Shown: positions 34,946 through 47,680, numbered from the stretch's first letter. The stretch: 64,000 bases of DNA from Odiellus spinosus (GCA_963920705.1 OY987239.1:10693504-10757503), one strand, 5' to 3'. Notes: a model not told the origin generated them from the letters alone. Numbers and translations: made by a program.

Positions 34946-35139
34946 ATCCATTTTTAATAAAATTATATGAAACTCGCCCTTTATCGTACCCAGTAACTTA
35001 TGGCTGCTGAAGATCACTCGGTTTGACCTAAATGCAATGATTATAATCACACGATAAACAGTATTATCAATTTTTGGTCGGTTATAGCAAGAACTCGTTT
35101 ATGCACCAATAAAACATATAAGCAAAGATATTCTAAATC

Positions 35140-35432
35140 AAGAAGGATCAGATAAGGAGAGGAAAAGTGGGGACGGCGCGGTTCCTACTGCGTCGGCCTA
35201 AACTCCCACTCTGGGAGAACGGGGGGGTAGAGACGTTTCGTGGTAAAATGTTGTCACGTGGGTAAAACGGATCCTTTATCAGATTCATAGTAGCCAACGA
35301 CGCTAGTGACCACGTGACAACAGTTTACCTCGAGAATTTCCTATACCCCCCTTTCCACCCGAGTGGGAGGTTGGCTCTTCTCTCTCTAACTCAACGCAGC
35401 CCCACTTTTCCTCTCCTTATCTGATCCTTCTT
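35140..35432 (-). mobile_element. MITE family B, copy 3 (Mutator-like)
   Basis: A 293-bp copy, reverse orientation, ends AAGAAGGATCAGATAAGGAG. The 9-bp flanks TTCTAAATC/GTCTAAATC match at 8 of 9 positions. Confidence 0.9.
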
Positions 35433-36009
35433 GTCTAAATCTAACCTCGCGAAAATAAGCCACTCCCCTTTTCTGAAAATTCAAATTTCTCTCTCTCAAA
35501 AACAAAAACAAAAAAAAAATTAAAACTGGTATTTCAAATCCTTTTTACGAGAAAACTGTTGAATATTTTTGAGTGAAATTTTGTGTAGGCACTTATTAGA
35601 ACATACTACTCCCATTTCAATAGAAATTAATTTAGCTGCAAGTCACTCTTTGAGGTTAAACTCATATCTAAGATATGTTTGTTACTTCTAAATTTTATCT
35701 ACTTCTGATAATGATTTTATTTATTTATTACCAACAATGAATCTTTATACCCAATTTCAATGTCGTTTTTTATTCTTCTTCCCCATATCGGTACCTCATC
35801 TCTATATTTCTAATTAAGGAAACTAAACCAAAGATATAAATCTCAGAAAAAAATATATACCCCCTAGGTTTAGACTTCAACCACAAAATCAGCGAAAATA
35901 TCCCAATGATGAGCAGATAGATAAGGAGGTGTTGTGATGCTTAAACCTTAAGCCCTATAGCTCCATCCCCAGACGATTGAAGTAGCTTTCACACAGTCTA
36001 CTACAGATA
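35433..36009. other. Intergenic, nothing recognised
   Basis: No exon, RNA gene or repeat supported. Confidence 0.4.
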
Positions 36010-36480
36010 TCCATTATCTTCTGTTATTCGTATATTTTCAGATATTTTATTTTCGGATAAATTGTAACTAAAACAATGAAATTTCTATATTCTTATAATT
36101 GTTAAAAGGTTTACCCGAAGATAAGCCTTCGCCGCTTTATCTACCTACAAATTACTCGTTTTTAAACGTATAACGATGGATAATTCGCGTTTCCAGCCAG
36201 AATTAGTCTAAAATTATAAGAAAAAATTTCAAATTAACTTTTAATTCGAAGAATATAAATAAAACGACGAAACTAAGATTTTAAATCATCTTTTTATTCG
36301 TTATTTTTCACGAAAATAAATTTTTAATGTTTTTTTATCCGAACGTATAACGCGGATAATATTCTATGATAAGGCCATTTTTGGATAAAAACGGATATGG
36401 ATAGGCTATTTTTAATCAAACAGATAATATAAATTTTATCCAATTAATAAAAATTATACGAATTCCGAGCTCTAGAAATA
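36010..36480 (+). repeat. Dispersed repeat D, copy 5
   Basis: Runs from ATCCATTATCTTCTGTTATT to ACGAATTCCGAGCTCTAGA. It has several short deletions compared with copies 1 and 4. A diverged end-like fragment follows at about 36780-36880 (ATCCGAAGTTATTCATTATC). Confidence 0.8.
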
Positions 36481-37537
36481 TTTATTTCAAATCAATTTTC
36501 TATTTGAAACTCGAGTTTCTTCCCCGATTTTAACCCAAAATTGAGATCTCGAAGCTAGAATTATTTAGTCGCTGTTCCTTTCAATTTAGATGAAAAAATA
36601 TAATTATTATATTTCATTCTACACGGATTTCGAGAAACAAGATATTTGTTATCTTTAATTAACATTATCCGTTCGAATAAACGCGTAATTTGTTTATTAA
36701 TTAAAGTTTTATCTCCGGGTCTAATTCGTATCCAGCATTTGATACGCGTCTATATAATTTGTGGTTTTATATTAATTATATTAATTTATCCGAGATTAAA
36801 ATATCCGAAAAAAGCCTAGTTATTAATGGATATCCGAAGTTATTCATTATCCAATTCCTAGCTCTAAATATTTTCCGTAATAAATAATTTATTGATAATG
36901 TAAAACCCTGTAAGTATAATAGAATAGGTATAGGTGACCTAATTATTATCATAAGTTAAAATTAATAAACGTTAAAAGTGTGAAAGGGTCTTAAAGAGGC
37001 CTCGAAATAGAAAGGAATGAAAAAATTATTAGAGACAGTCGAGAGAGAAATTATGGGAATAGATGAAGTAACATAGCTCGGAGGAGGCTAGTGATGGATT
37101 ATGGGAGGTCACCAGGGGTCAACACTCGTCTGCAGCAGAGGGCCTCTTTGGAAAGATTGAAACATCCTCATAATGGAAAAAATACAGTCTTAGTTTGCTT
37201 AGCTTGTTTAATTAGCAAATGCACTCCTTATCTTATACGTTATGGTATTTCTCGCGATTGAAATCTAAACTCGAGTTCTCATATGACAAGGAATGAGAAT
37301 CTTTGACGCGAGATTTACGTCTCGTCAAAATGAAAGTGATATAGTCACCAAAAACACAAATGAAATTTCGGAAAGAGCAATAAAAATATGCCATAAATAA
37401 TTAAGACGACTATATAAGTATGACAATTAAAAATCTTTTCACGTGTGTTCGTCATAATCGAGATATACAGATATGGAGATTGGCATGTTGGCTCCGAAAT
37501 TAGCTCTATTTAAAATGCTCCACCATCTCACTTTAAT
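36481..37537. other. Intergenic, no gene recognised
   Basis: Apart from a D-like fragment near 36780-36880, nothing could be supported. Confidence 0.4.
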
Positions 37538-37875
37538 CAGAAGTAGATGAAACCCTCCTTTGAAGTCTACTACTCTAATGTTCCATATAGCGCTCCTCTC
37601 TGTAAGGGTAAAATTCCCAATTTTACGAGATCGGAAGGGTCCTACTTCATACCCCCCTGTCTACGGAATATTGGAAATTCTCTCTCTCCACAAACGACGA
37701 CGTTTTTTTGACGAACTCCGAGGCTGCTAGAGATATTCGCTCGACGAACTCCCGCTCCGAAAATATCTACCGTTAGGAGGCGTACGAATCGCGCCTTTTG
37801 AGAATAACCCATACAGAGAGGGGTAGACAAGACCCGGGAGTAATAGACTTCAAAGGAGGGTTTCATCGGCTTCTG
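37538..37875 (+). mobile_element. MITE family A, copy 12
   Basis: A 338-bp copy with perfect 7-bp flanking duplication CTTTAAT. Confidence 0.95.
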
Positions 37876-38154
37876 CTTTAATTTAAACAAGGAGGTTCTT
37901 GGATTTCATTAATTAATTGCTCAGATATGTAGCTCGCTACCCCTATCTTCGGCCACCCACATTTTCGCAATTATTATAATTATATTTATATTATTTGTAT
38001 TGGCCAAACAAACACTCGCATCACTGTTGTTGTCTTCACCGTGACCTTTATCCAGCTTAAAGAGTTATGTGATAAAATTAAAACCAAAACTAAATTTTAA
38101 TTATTTGAATACTGGCAGATAAAAAACTTGTCTGACTCAGAACATTTATTTACT

Positions 38155-38645
38155 ATAGGCTTAGCGCGCCCCTCTAAAGTAATTTTTTATTGTAATTAGG
38201 CTTAGCGCAACCCTCTAAAGTAATTTTATCGTAATTAGGCTTAGCGCTCCCCTCTAAAGTCATTTTATTGTAATTAGGCTTAGTGCGCCCCTCTAAAGTC
38301 ATTTTTTATTGTAATTAGGCTTAGCGCGTCCCTCTAAAGTCATTTTTTATTGAAATTAGGCTTAGCGCGTCCCTCAAGTCATTTTTTATCGTAATTAGGC
38401 TTAACGCGCCCCTCTAAAGTCGTTTTTTATTCAAATTAGGCTTAGCGCGTCCCTCTAAAGTCATTTTTTATTGTAATTAGACTTAGCGCGTCCCTCTAAA
38501 GTCATTTTTTATTGAAATTAGGCTTAGCGAGCGCTACTAAACTCGTTTTAAATTACAATTAGGCTTAGCGCGCGCCACTAAAGTCGTTTTTGTTTTAATT
38601 AGGCTTAGCGCGCGCCACTACGGTCGTTTTTAAATGATAATTAAG
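38155..38645. repeat. 41-bp minisatellite with AATTAGGCTTAGCGCGCC core
   Basis: About 12 units of the type AATTAGGCTTAGCGCG, then CCCCTCTAAAGTCATTTT and a T-rich tail. Variation clusters at the CpG-containing part. Confidence 0.95.
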
Positions 38646-38971
38646 CTTTTGTTTCCCAGAATATATAGAATACTAACAAAAAAAATCAGGGTTATCTCTG
38701 TGCCCATTTTTAGACTGTGTGATACTCATAATTTTTTTTTCATTTCCATAAATCGTAAAAATGAAATAAAAATATAGAACTAATATTATACACCCAAAAC
38801 ATGTGATAAAATAAGACCAATTGAATATATTACCATTCTAAAAAAAATGTAATGATGAGATGGTTTCGTAAAATCACCATTTCCCTATTTTTCCCCCTTC
38901 CTGATATCCGCTTACTGAAGTATAAGTTTTAAAGAGAGTATGAAATGATTTTAAGCCAATTTTGTTACTAT
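38646..38971. other. AT-rich spacer, nothing recognised
   Basis: No feature supported between the 41-bp array and the next MITE. Confidence 0.4.
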
Positions 38972-39308
38972 CAGAAGCCGATGAAACCCTCCTTTGAAGT
39001 CTACTACTCCAATGTTCCATATAGCGCTCCTCTCTGTATGGGTAAAATTCACAATTTTACGAGCTAGAAGGGGTCCTACTTCATCCCCCCTGTCTACGGA
39101 AAATTGGAAATTCTCTCTCTGCACAAACGACGACGTTTTTTTGACGAACTCCGAGGCTGCTAGAGATATTCGGTGGACGAACTCCCGCTCCGAAAACATC
39201 TACCGTTAGGAGGCGTACGAATCGCGCTTTTTGAAACTAACCCATACAGAGAGGGGTAGACAAGACCCGGGAGTAATAGACTTAAAAGGAGGGTTTCATC
39301 GGCTTCTG
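38972..39308 (+). mobile_element. MITE family A, copy 13
   Basis: A 337-bp copy with perfect 7-bp flanking duplication TTACTAT. It abuts the family E satellite within 50 bp. Confidence 0.95.
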
Positions 39309-39353
39309 TTACTATTTAAGTGACCCTGTCATATATTTCTCATCAAAAACTAA

Positions 39354-41275
39354 AGCCGCGTTCACACAAGGCCTTGGAACCGATTTAAACCGTTTCAAAA
39401 CGTTTCTCTAGAGTCGTGTGAACGGGAAACCGTCTTTTCTCGAATCGATTTGATTCGATTCCTCGAAACTGCTTCGGGAACCAGTTTCGTACCGATTCGG
39501 TTTCACCAAAGCCGCGTTCATACTAGGCCTTGTAATCGATTTAAATCGTTTCAAAACGTTTCGCTTTAGCCGTGTGAACGGGAAACCGTCTTTTCTTGAA
39601 TCGATTTGATGAGATTTCTCGAAACTGCTTCGGGAACCAGTTTCATACCGATTCGGTTTCACCAAAGCCGCGTTCATACTAGGCCTTGTAATCGATTTAA
39701 AGCGTTTCAAAACGTTTCGCTAGAGTCGTGTGAACGGGAAACCGTCTTTTCTCGAATCGATTTGATTAGATTTTTTGAAACTGCTTCGGGAACCAGTTTC
39801 ACCAAAGCCGCGTTCATACTAGGCCTTGTAATCGATTTAAAGCGTTTCAAAACGTTTCGCTTTAGCCGTGTGAACGGGAAACCGTCTTTTCTTGAATCGA
39901 TTTGATGAGATTTCTCGAAACTGCTTCGGGAACCAGTTTCATACCGATTCGGTTTCACCAAAGCCGCGTTCATACTAGGCCTTGTAATCGATTTAAAGCG
40001 TTTCAAAACGTTTCGCTAGAGTCGTGTGAACGGGAAACCGTCTTTTCTCGAATCGATTTGATTAGATTTTTTGAAACTGCTTCGGGAACCAGTTTCACCA
40101 AAGCCGCGTTCATACTAGGCCTTGTAATCGATTTAAAGCGTTTCAAAACGTTTCGCTTTAGCCGTGTGAACGGGAAACCGTCTTTTCTTGAATCGATTTG
40201 ATGAGATTTCTCGAAACTGCTTCGGGAACCAGTTTCATACCGATTCGGTTTCACCAAAGCCGCGTTCATACTAGGCCTTGTAATCGATTTAAAGCGTTTC
40301 AAAACGTTTCGCTTTAGCCGTGTGAACGGGAAACCGTCTTTTCTTGAATCGATTTGATGAGATTTCTCGAAACTGCTTCGGGAACCAGTTTCATACCGAT
40401 TCGGTTTCACCAAAGCCGCGTTCATACTAGGCCTTGTAATCGATTTAAATCGTTTCAAAACGTTTCGCTTTAGCCGTGTGAACGGGAAACCGTCTTTTCT
40501 TGAATCGATTTGATGAGATTTCTCGAAACTGCTTCGGGAACCAGTTTCATACCGATTCGGTTTCACCAAAGCCGCGTTCATACTAGGCCTTGTAATCGAT
40601 TTAAAGCGTTTCAAAACGTTTCGCTAGAGTCGTGTGAACGGGAAACCGTCTTTTCTCGAATCGATTTGATTAGATTTTTTGAAACTGCTTCGGGAACCAG
40701 TTTCACCAAAGCCGCGTTCATACTAGGCCTTGTAATCGATTTAAAGCGTTTCAAAACGTTTCGCTTTAGCCGTGTGAACGGGAAACCGTCTTTTCTTGAA
40801 TCGATTTGATGAGATTTCTCGAAACTGCTTCGGGAACCAGTTTAGTACCCGATTCTATTTCAATTTCAAACGTCACGTGTTCGCGCATTATCTTTATAAA
40901 TCGATTTATTGTAGCTTCATCTATCGGTTGTTGAAACTGAATCGGTATGAAACTGGTTCCCGAAGCAGCTTCGAGAAATCGAATCAAATCGATGCCAGAA
41001 AAAAAGGGTTTCCCGTTCATACGACTCTAGTGAAACGTTTTGAAACGGTTTAAATCGATTCCAAGGCCTAGTATGAACGCGGCTTAAACTGCTTCGGGAA
41101 CCAGTTTCGTACCGATTCGAATTCAAACAATCGATAGATGAAGCTACGATAAATCGATTTATAAAGATAATGCGTGAACACTTGACGTTTAACACGATTG
41201 CTGGCGATTCGAATATCGGTCTGATTTTACCGTTTCAAATCGATTAAGAAGTGCTAGTGTGACCTTAGCTAAAGT
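39354..41275. repeat. Satellite derived from foldback family E
   Basis: Tandem copies of a ~140-156-bp unit beginning AGCCGCGTTCATACTAGGCC and containing ATCGATTTAAA, CGTTTCAAAACGTTTCGCT and CTTCGGGAACCAGTTTC. Long and short unit types alternate, giving a 296-bp dimer period over 39606-40201, with near-identical sequence. The right part (from ~40860 to 41275) is the inverted, diverged arm of the ordinary foldback element, so the satellite appears to have grown from one arm. Confidence 0.92.
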
Positions 41276-41284
41276 CTATTCTAT

Positions 41285-41467
41285 AGCTACGTTCACTCTT
41301 GACAATTTGGAACCGTTTTCAAACCGTTTCGAATGTTGAAATCGACTTTTTAAGATATTAATTTTGTTTCTTGATCAAAGGTCTACACGGTTGATCCCAA
41401 AATCTTATACTTTGACCTTTCCAAAACGATTAAAAACGATTTCAAAGTCTGTAGTGTGAACGCGGCT
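41285..41467. mobile_element. Foldback element family E, small copy
   Basis: A 183-bp palindromic element, AGCTACGTTCACTCTTGACA ... TAGTGTGAACGCGGCT. Arms contain CCGTTTTCAAACCG-type words. The same arrangement occurs at 50868-51038. Confidence 0.75.
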
Positions 41468-42029
41468 TATAATAAGAGGAAATAGAATTAAATTCATTTG
41501 ATTATCCCTTTAAAATGAACCGTGACAATGTATAACATTATGATTTTATGACCGCGTCGCTGGGGAAATGTGGGTGGATATTTTAAATCTCTCATTTTTG
41601 AAAGGTAATATAATTCTCTCCCGGAATCTACGAGTTACCGGTGTATTTGAAATCTGTAGCGAACGTACGAAGCACCTGACTCTCTTCATTGTTATTATCA
41701 TTATCGTCGGTTGCCTTTTGCCGTAAACGGAAGTTACGGATGCCTAAACATGCAGAGGGAAATAGCAAAAAAAAAAAAATATGAAAAAGGCTTAAGTTAT
41801 TATAAATACGCGCCTTTACCCAAATTAGATACGGTGAGCTGAGTTTAGTTAGGGATGCTTTTATACTTCTATATGTAGATGCATATACTGTATTTCTATG
41901 TATATTTTTATCCCAATATTTGAAGTCATAAGTACAATAATTTATATTAAGTATGCTAATTCGTACGATGCTGTGTACTAGGGTCCTTACTAAACTTCAA
42001 AATGAAAATGACAAAATATATAGGAAAGG
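41468..42029. other. Intergenic, no gene recognised
   Basis: Nothing supported, apart from a run of about 13 A near 41768. Confidence 0.4.
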
Positions 42030-43310
42030 TTCCAATTGCGCAGTTCCTACAAGCGCATTTCCTTTTGCGCAGTTTTTCATTTGCGCAGATTTCCATTTGC
42101 GCTTTTTTCATTTGCGGAGTGTTCATTTGCAGGTTATGTTAGGTTAGGTTAGTTAATCACTCGAACTAGCTCGAATGGCTAACCGCGCAAAATGGAAAAC
42201 AGCGCAAATTGTAAACCGCGCAAAGGAAATGCGCAAATGGGAACCGCGCAAATGGGAAACCGCGCAAATGACTACTGCGCAAAATGGAAAACAGCGCAAA
42301 TTGTAAACCGCGCAAAGGAAATGCGCAAATGGGAAACCGCGCAAATGACTACTGCGCAAAATAGAAAACAGCGCAAATTGTAAACCGCGCAAAGGAAATG
42401 CGCAAATGGGAACCGCGCAAATGGGAAACCGCGCAAATGACTACTGCGCAAAATGGAAAACAGCGCAAATTGTAAACCGCGCAAAGGAAATGCGCAAATG
42501 GGAACCGCTCAAATGGGAAACCGCGCAAATGACTACTGCGCAAAATGGAAAACAGCGCAAATTGTAAACCGCGCAAAGGAAATGCGCAAATGGGAACCGC
42601 GCAAATGACTACTGCGCAAAATGGAAAACAGCGCAAATTGTAAACCGCGCAAAGGAAATGCGCAAATGGGAACCGCGCAAATGGGAAACCGCGCAAATGA
42701 CTACTGCGCAAAATGGAAAACAGCGCAAATTGTAAACCGCGCAAAGGAAATGCGCAAATGGGAAACCGCGCAAATGACTACTGCGCAAAATGGAAAACAG
42801 CGCAAATTGTAAACCGCGCAAAGAAAATGCGCAAATGGGAACCGCGCAAATGGGAAATCGCGCAAATGACTACTGCGCAAAATGGAAATCAGCGCAAATT
42901 GTAAACCGCGCAAAGGAAATGCGCAAATGGGAACCGCTCAAATGGGAAACCGCGCAAATGACTACTGCGCAAAATGGAAAACAGCGCAAATTGTAAACCG
43001 CGCAAAGGAAATGCGCAAATGGGAACCGCTCAAATGGGAACCGCGCAAATGACTACTGCGCAAAATGGAAAACCGCGCAAATGGAAAACCGCGCAAAATG
43101 GAAAACAGCGCAAATTGTAAACCGCGCAAAGGAAATGCGCAAATGGGAACCGCTCAAATGGGAAACCGCGCAAATGACTACTGCGCAAAATGGAAAACAG
43201 CGCAAATTGTAAACCGCGCAAAGGAAATGCGGAAATGGGAAACCGCGCAAATGACTACTGCGCAAATGAAAATGCGCAAGTAGGAAACTGCGCAAGCGGA
43301 TGCAAACCCA
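42030..43310. repeat. ~92-bp satellite built from GCGCAAAT words, with an inverted leader
   Basis: From 42180 a ~92-bp unit repeats about 12 times. Each unit contains five or six CGCGCAAA/TGCGCAAA words (for example CCGCGCAAATGACTACTGCG). Just before it (42030-42140) the same words occur on the opposite strand (TTTCCATTTGCGC), so the locus is an inverted pair. It is related to the 31-bp array at 12424-13236. Confidence 0.95.
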
Positions 43311-43459
43311 TATATAGATCATTTTTATTCCAATATATGACGCAATTAATTTTAATTTTCATACGAAAGATAGTTGACTAGATCTGAATTAGGTCCGACA
43401 ATCAACTAAATGTAATGTAATGACGTAAATTGCGGGGAATTTTTATTTTTAAAATTTCG

Positions 43460-43590
43460 AAAATGGGTGATTATAAAAAATGTATTTTTACCATCGCGGT
43501 AATTTTGTTCTATGACATATGTATATATATTTTGAATCGTTTTTTAACGATCAACCCGAAAATATCACTCAATTTCAATTTGGAGTTCAC
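43460..43590 (+). repeat. Dispersed repeat R1, partial copy
   Basis: Matches 300-430 almost base for base, including TATGACATATGTATATATAT and CGATCAACCCGAAAATATCA. Confidence 0.85.
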
Positions 43591-44530
43591 TTGTAAGTTG
43601 TATAGTTACCTCAAAACATAGTGGTGTCTTGTTCCTTTAAAAATTGACCAAAAAAATGGTTAGATTTTGTCTTTCTTAGCGTATACCTTAATCTATCTTG
43701 GTGCCAAATAATAATATACCGGGCCGATTAATATAAATATAACCCAATTTTTTCTCTCCTTTTTTTATTTTATTTTCAAGTTTGCACCCTCAACTATTTA
43801 AAAAAACATTTTTTTTTAATTGAAGGCTTTATTTCTAGATCACTAACAACTTAAGCGACTCAAGCGGGTCCTAATTTTATTTCTAATTGAATAAGGAAAG
43901 CTAAATTAACAGAGCAGGACCATTTGAAACGTATCATGAGGGAGACCACTCATAAATTTTAAAGTTGTAATTTCACTCGGAATTTGTATAATTTTTATTA
44001 AAAGGGGATAAAATCTACTAAATTCTAACGTGAAATTATACCTTTAATATTTTTTTATGTGTTAATAGTGTTATTGGGTGTGGTAGCCAGCTGGTTAACA
44101 CCTGAATGCCGAGCACGTATTCGAAAATTCTTTTGATAAACGCGAAGAACCGTGCGATATCTTTCGCACACCATTAAACACGGGGGATATTTAACTGTAT
44201 TGTCAAAATCAGTTTGAATTTTCATTACGTACAGAGCTACGTGGAAAAGATAGATATCTTACGAAGTAACGTTTGAAAAACATGGTCGAGGTCTCAGCTG
44301 ATTTGTTTGATAGACCCCAATGTCTAAATAGGACGATTTCCCTCTTAAAATTTCTTAAGCGCGTAAAAATCTATTTTTTTTTTATTTATTTGAGAAACAT
44401 TTGAACGTTTTAAACGGATGTAGATGATGATTTGAATGTTAAGCTCACTGTGACGTTGTTAAATTAACTTTTTAAGTGATAATGAAGCCTTGGTTCTTGT
44501 TTAATATATTGTAACAAAAAACTATCAATA
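43591..44530. other. Intergenic, no gene recognised
   Basis: AT-rich unique-looking DNA without any supported feature. Confidence 0.4.
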
Positions 44531-44768
44531 GCTTATAGACTTTTTGCCGAGCCTTATGAAGGGGGCTACCATTTTGCCCGTTCCTCATACTTCCGCCCCC
44601 CAATCCGCCATTTTTGTCACCAAGAATCGAGGAGGTAGTGGCTCTGCCTACCAAAAAAACTATCATCTCGTTCCTTGGTGACCAAAATGGTGGATTGGGG
44701 GATCGGAACTAAGGGGAACGGAAAAAATGGTAGCCCCCTTCATAAGGCGCGGCAAAAAGTCTATAAGC
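44531..44768. mobile_element. Foldback MITE, 238 bp
   Basis: Inverted ends GCTTATAGACTTTTTGCCG (19 bp) continue imperfectly inward (CCTTATGAAGGGGGCTACCA). A central CCACCATTTTGGTCACC-like pairing gives almost full-length foldback. No second copy was seen in the window. Confidence 0.8.
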
Positions 44769-44909
44769 CTAGGATTACTTTTGCCTGCTACCCTGGAAAC
44801 AAACTCACCCTCCAGGCTTTCTTTTGCCTTGCTACCCAAAGAGGAAGCTCAGAAGGTGAGCCCACTTCCAGTGAAACAGGCAGAAGAGATCCTAGGCTTT
44901 TAATAATAT

Positions 44910-45246
44910 CAGAAGCCGATGAAACCCTCCTTTGAAGTCTATTACTCCCGGGTCTTGTCTACCCCTCTCTGTATGGGTTATTCTCAAAAGGCGCGATTCG
45001 TACGCCTCCTAACGGTAGATATTTTCGGAGCGGGAGTTCGTCCACCGAATATCTCTAGCAGCCTTGGAGTTCGTCCAAAAAACGTCGTCGTTTGTGGAGA
45101 AAGAGAATTTCCAATTTTCCGTAGACAGTGAGGAAGAAGTAGGACCCCTTCTAACTCGTAAAACTGGGAATTTTACCCATACAGAGAGGAGCGCTATATC
45201 GAACATTGGAGTAGTAGACTTCAAAGGAGGGTTTCATCGGCTTCTG
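44910..45246 (-). mobile_element. MITE family A, copy 14
   Basis: A 337-bp copy with perfect 7-bp flanking duplication ATAATAT. Confidence 0.95.
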
Positions 45247-46188
45247 ATAATATCAGCAAAGATCCACTTAAAATTAAACAAAAAAGTCATCACCCCTATC
45301 ATGCTGTAGTGGTTTGGACTCTTCCTCGATTTTTGAGTCGGGAGAGTGGAACGGAATTTTACAGTGTCTCGGACCTTTGCTTTACCATCGTCTTCTGTGT
45401 AATCCACGATTAATTTATTTACAATTGAATGGTTGCACCGTGATTATAAAACTATATTAAAAAAGCTTCCGACAAGGAATTCCCTAGTAGATCAAAATTT
45501 TGTTGTAACTACACATACATACGTTTTGTTTACGTGTAAGGAAAAGTAAGGCGGAAATATGGTAAACTATAAAATAATCAACACGCAAGATTATTTAACC
45601 CTTAATGTTAAATTTATATATGATTTCGAGTACGTTGTTTTTATTTTAGGAGGAAATAAATTATTCCAACTCTACAAAAATCATGAACTTCAAATTGAAG
45701 GAAGAAATAAGTGTAAAATATATGATAAAATAGGAAAATAATTAAAAGTAGGAAGCGTCACAACTCTCGCCACCGGTTTAAACACGGTATTAATATCCAA
45801 TTGCTTAAATAGTATGGAATTTTACAGACTATTTTAACTGGAAAATGTACAGTTAAGCTAAAATAATCTTATCCAGCCACGGCTGACAGTATGATTTAGA
45901 ACTTTACCCTTAACTAGAGATTTTGAGTAGAAATATAGGAGATTATAGGAATTGACATTAAATTATAGGAGAAAATAGGAAGGAGGTGGAAATATAGGAA
46001 AAAATAGGAAATATAGGAAAAGTGGTCACCCTGTAGGTTGCATTATCCCTTTAAGAAAAATCAAATTGATACGGTTCAACCCAATTATATTTTTTAAATA
46101 TATTGTAGTATGAATTAGTTCTTGAAACCACATATACCACTGGGAACGAAAGGGAACAATCACGATGTAAAGTAACAAAACATTTTAA
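45247..46188. other. Intergenic, with a short ATATAGGA-rich tract
   Basis: Between about 45910 and 46020 the words ATATAGGA/AAATAGGA recur six or more times, ending GTGGTCACCCTG. That could be one end of an unrecognised element. No gene is supported. Confidence 0.4.
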
Positions 46189-46523
46189 CAGAAGCCGATG
46201 AAACCCTCCTTTGAAGTCTATTACTCCCGGGTCTTGTCTACCCCTCTCTGTATGGGATAGTTTCAAAAATCGCGATTCGTACGCCTCCTAACGGTAGATA
46301 TTTTCGGAGCGGGAGTTCGTCGAGCGAATATCTCTAGCAGCCTCGGAGTTCGTCCAAAAAACGTCGTCGTTTGTGGAGAGACAGAATTTCCAATTTTCTG
46401 TAGACAGGGGGGATGAGTAGGACCCCTTCCAGCTCGTAAAATTGTGAATTTTACTCATACAGAGAGGAGCGCTATATGGAACATTGGAGTAGTAGACTTC
46501 AAAGGAGGGTTCATCGGCTTCTG
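46189..46523 (-). mobile_element. MITE family A, copy 15
   Basis: A 335-bp copy with perfect 7-bp flanking duplication ATTTTAA. One base is missing in the right inverted end (GGGTTCATCGG). Confidence 0.95.
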
Positions 46524-46839
46524 ATTTTAACCAAATCTAATCGTTATTAGACCCTTCGACTAAGGAAATATGTGTACCAATCTCTTATCTATATCCTTTT
46601 TATTTTATTTCCCATTTTAATAGACAATAAGAAAGTTTTTTTTTTTATATTTTAAATTGCCTTTCTCTTTTGTTTTTCTTCGGCTCATATAATTCTTTCC
46701 GCAGTTAGACCTCCACCCATTTCCATTATGTAAAACCTTTCCACACGATTCCTTTAGCCATTTAGTGTTGGCTCTAACTCGTGATACGAGCTTGAAATAT
46801 TTTTTTTTCACCCTGAACACGTGACGTGCTCCTTACGTC

Positions 46840-47100
46840 ATTAGTATTATTGTTATGGCCGATAGAGGCGGTACTAGTACGTTTCGGTGGTGCCCCCTCT
46901 TCCTTGTTACCATCGCTACCCCTATCGCGTCTGCGCAGCTACGATAATTGGTTTGATGACCGCTAGAGGCGCCACCAAGATCCCTAACTAATAACTGTTT
47001 AAAAAAATCTGGTAAATTACAGTGGAAGGCAGTCGCGTGTTCAGGGGAACGAAACGTTGCCGTTACTGCGCATGAGCTCATGCGCAGAGACTGCGATGTT
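46840..47100. promoter_or_regulatory. GC-rich segment with 22-bp palindrome and CTCF-like motif
   Basis: At 47066-47087 there is a perfect 22-bp palindrome whose half is CTGCGCATGAG. At 46960-46977 CCGCTAGAGGCGCCACCA resembles a CTCF site. CpG and GCGC words are dense compared with the flanks. It could be a promoter or insulator; no transcript evidence is visible. Confidence 0.35.
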
Positions 47101-47402
47101 TCGTACCCCTTTGCCTAACCCCTTTTTAGGCGGTTTACGTGTGGATCTTACTTAAAACAGCGTGAAGAAAGCGATTTGATTCATTTTTTTTATTTTTTTT
47201 TAATTTCTTTTTATCTAAAACTACACGCATTTCGCTGTTTAATTCGTCTTGATGGTCAGTTATAATTAGGAGAAATTATTCAAATCTACACTAGTGGGCC
47301 TTTCCTGGATATATTTCAAACTGTAAAGTATTTAGGCTTTATTATTACTGAAACAATGAAGTTAAAAACATGGAGGTTGTAAAGATACGCCATTGTAAAA
47401 TC

Positions 47403-47680
47403 AAGGAGGATTGGACAAGGAGAAGAAATGTGGGGACGGCGCGGTTCCTACTGCGTCGGCCTAAACTCCCACTCTGGGAGAACGGGGGTAGAGAGTTTCG
47501 TGGTAAAATGTTGTCGCGTGGGTAAAACGAATCCTTTATGAGACGCACTAGCTAGCGACCACGTGACAACAGTTTACCTCGAGAATTTCCTATCCCCCCT
47601 TTCCACCCGAGTGGGAGGTTGGCTCTTCTCTCTCTAACTCAACGCAGCCCCACATTTCCTCTCCTTGTCTAATCCTCCTT
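47403..47680 (-). mobile_element. MITE family B, copy 4 (Mutator-like)
   Basis: A 278-bp reverse copy with ends AAGGAGGATTGGACAAGGAG. The 9-bp flanks TGTAAAATC/GGTAAAATA match at 7 of 9 positions. Confidence 0.9.

Noticed and set aside
746-46523. Recurrent ~60-120 codon frames such as MKPSFEVYYSNV
   Set aside because: They lie in family A MITEs and recur in each copy on either strand with frameshifts. They begin in the inverted ends and have no protein-like conservation.
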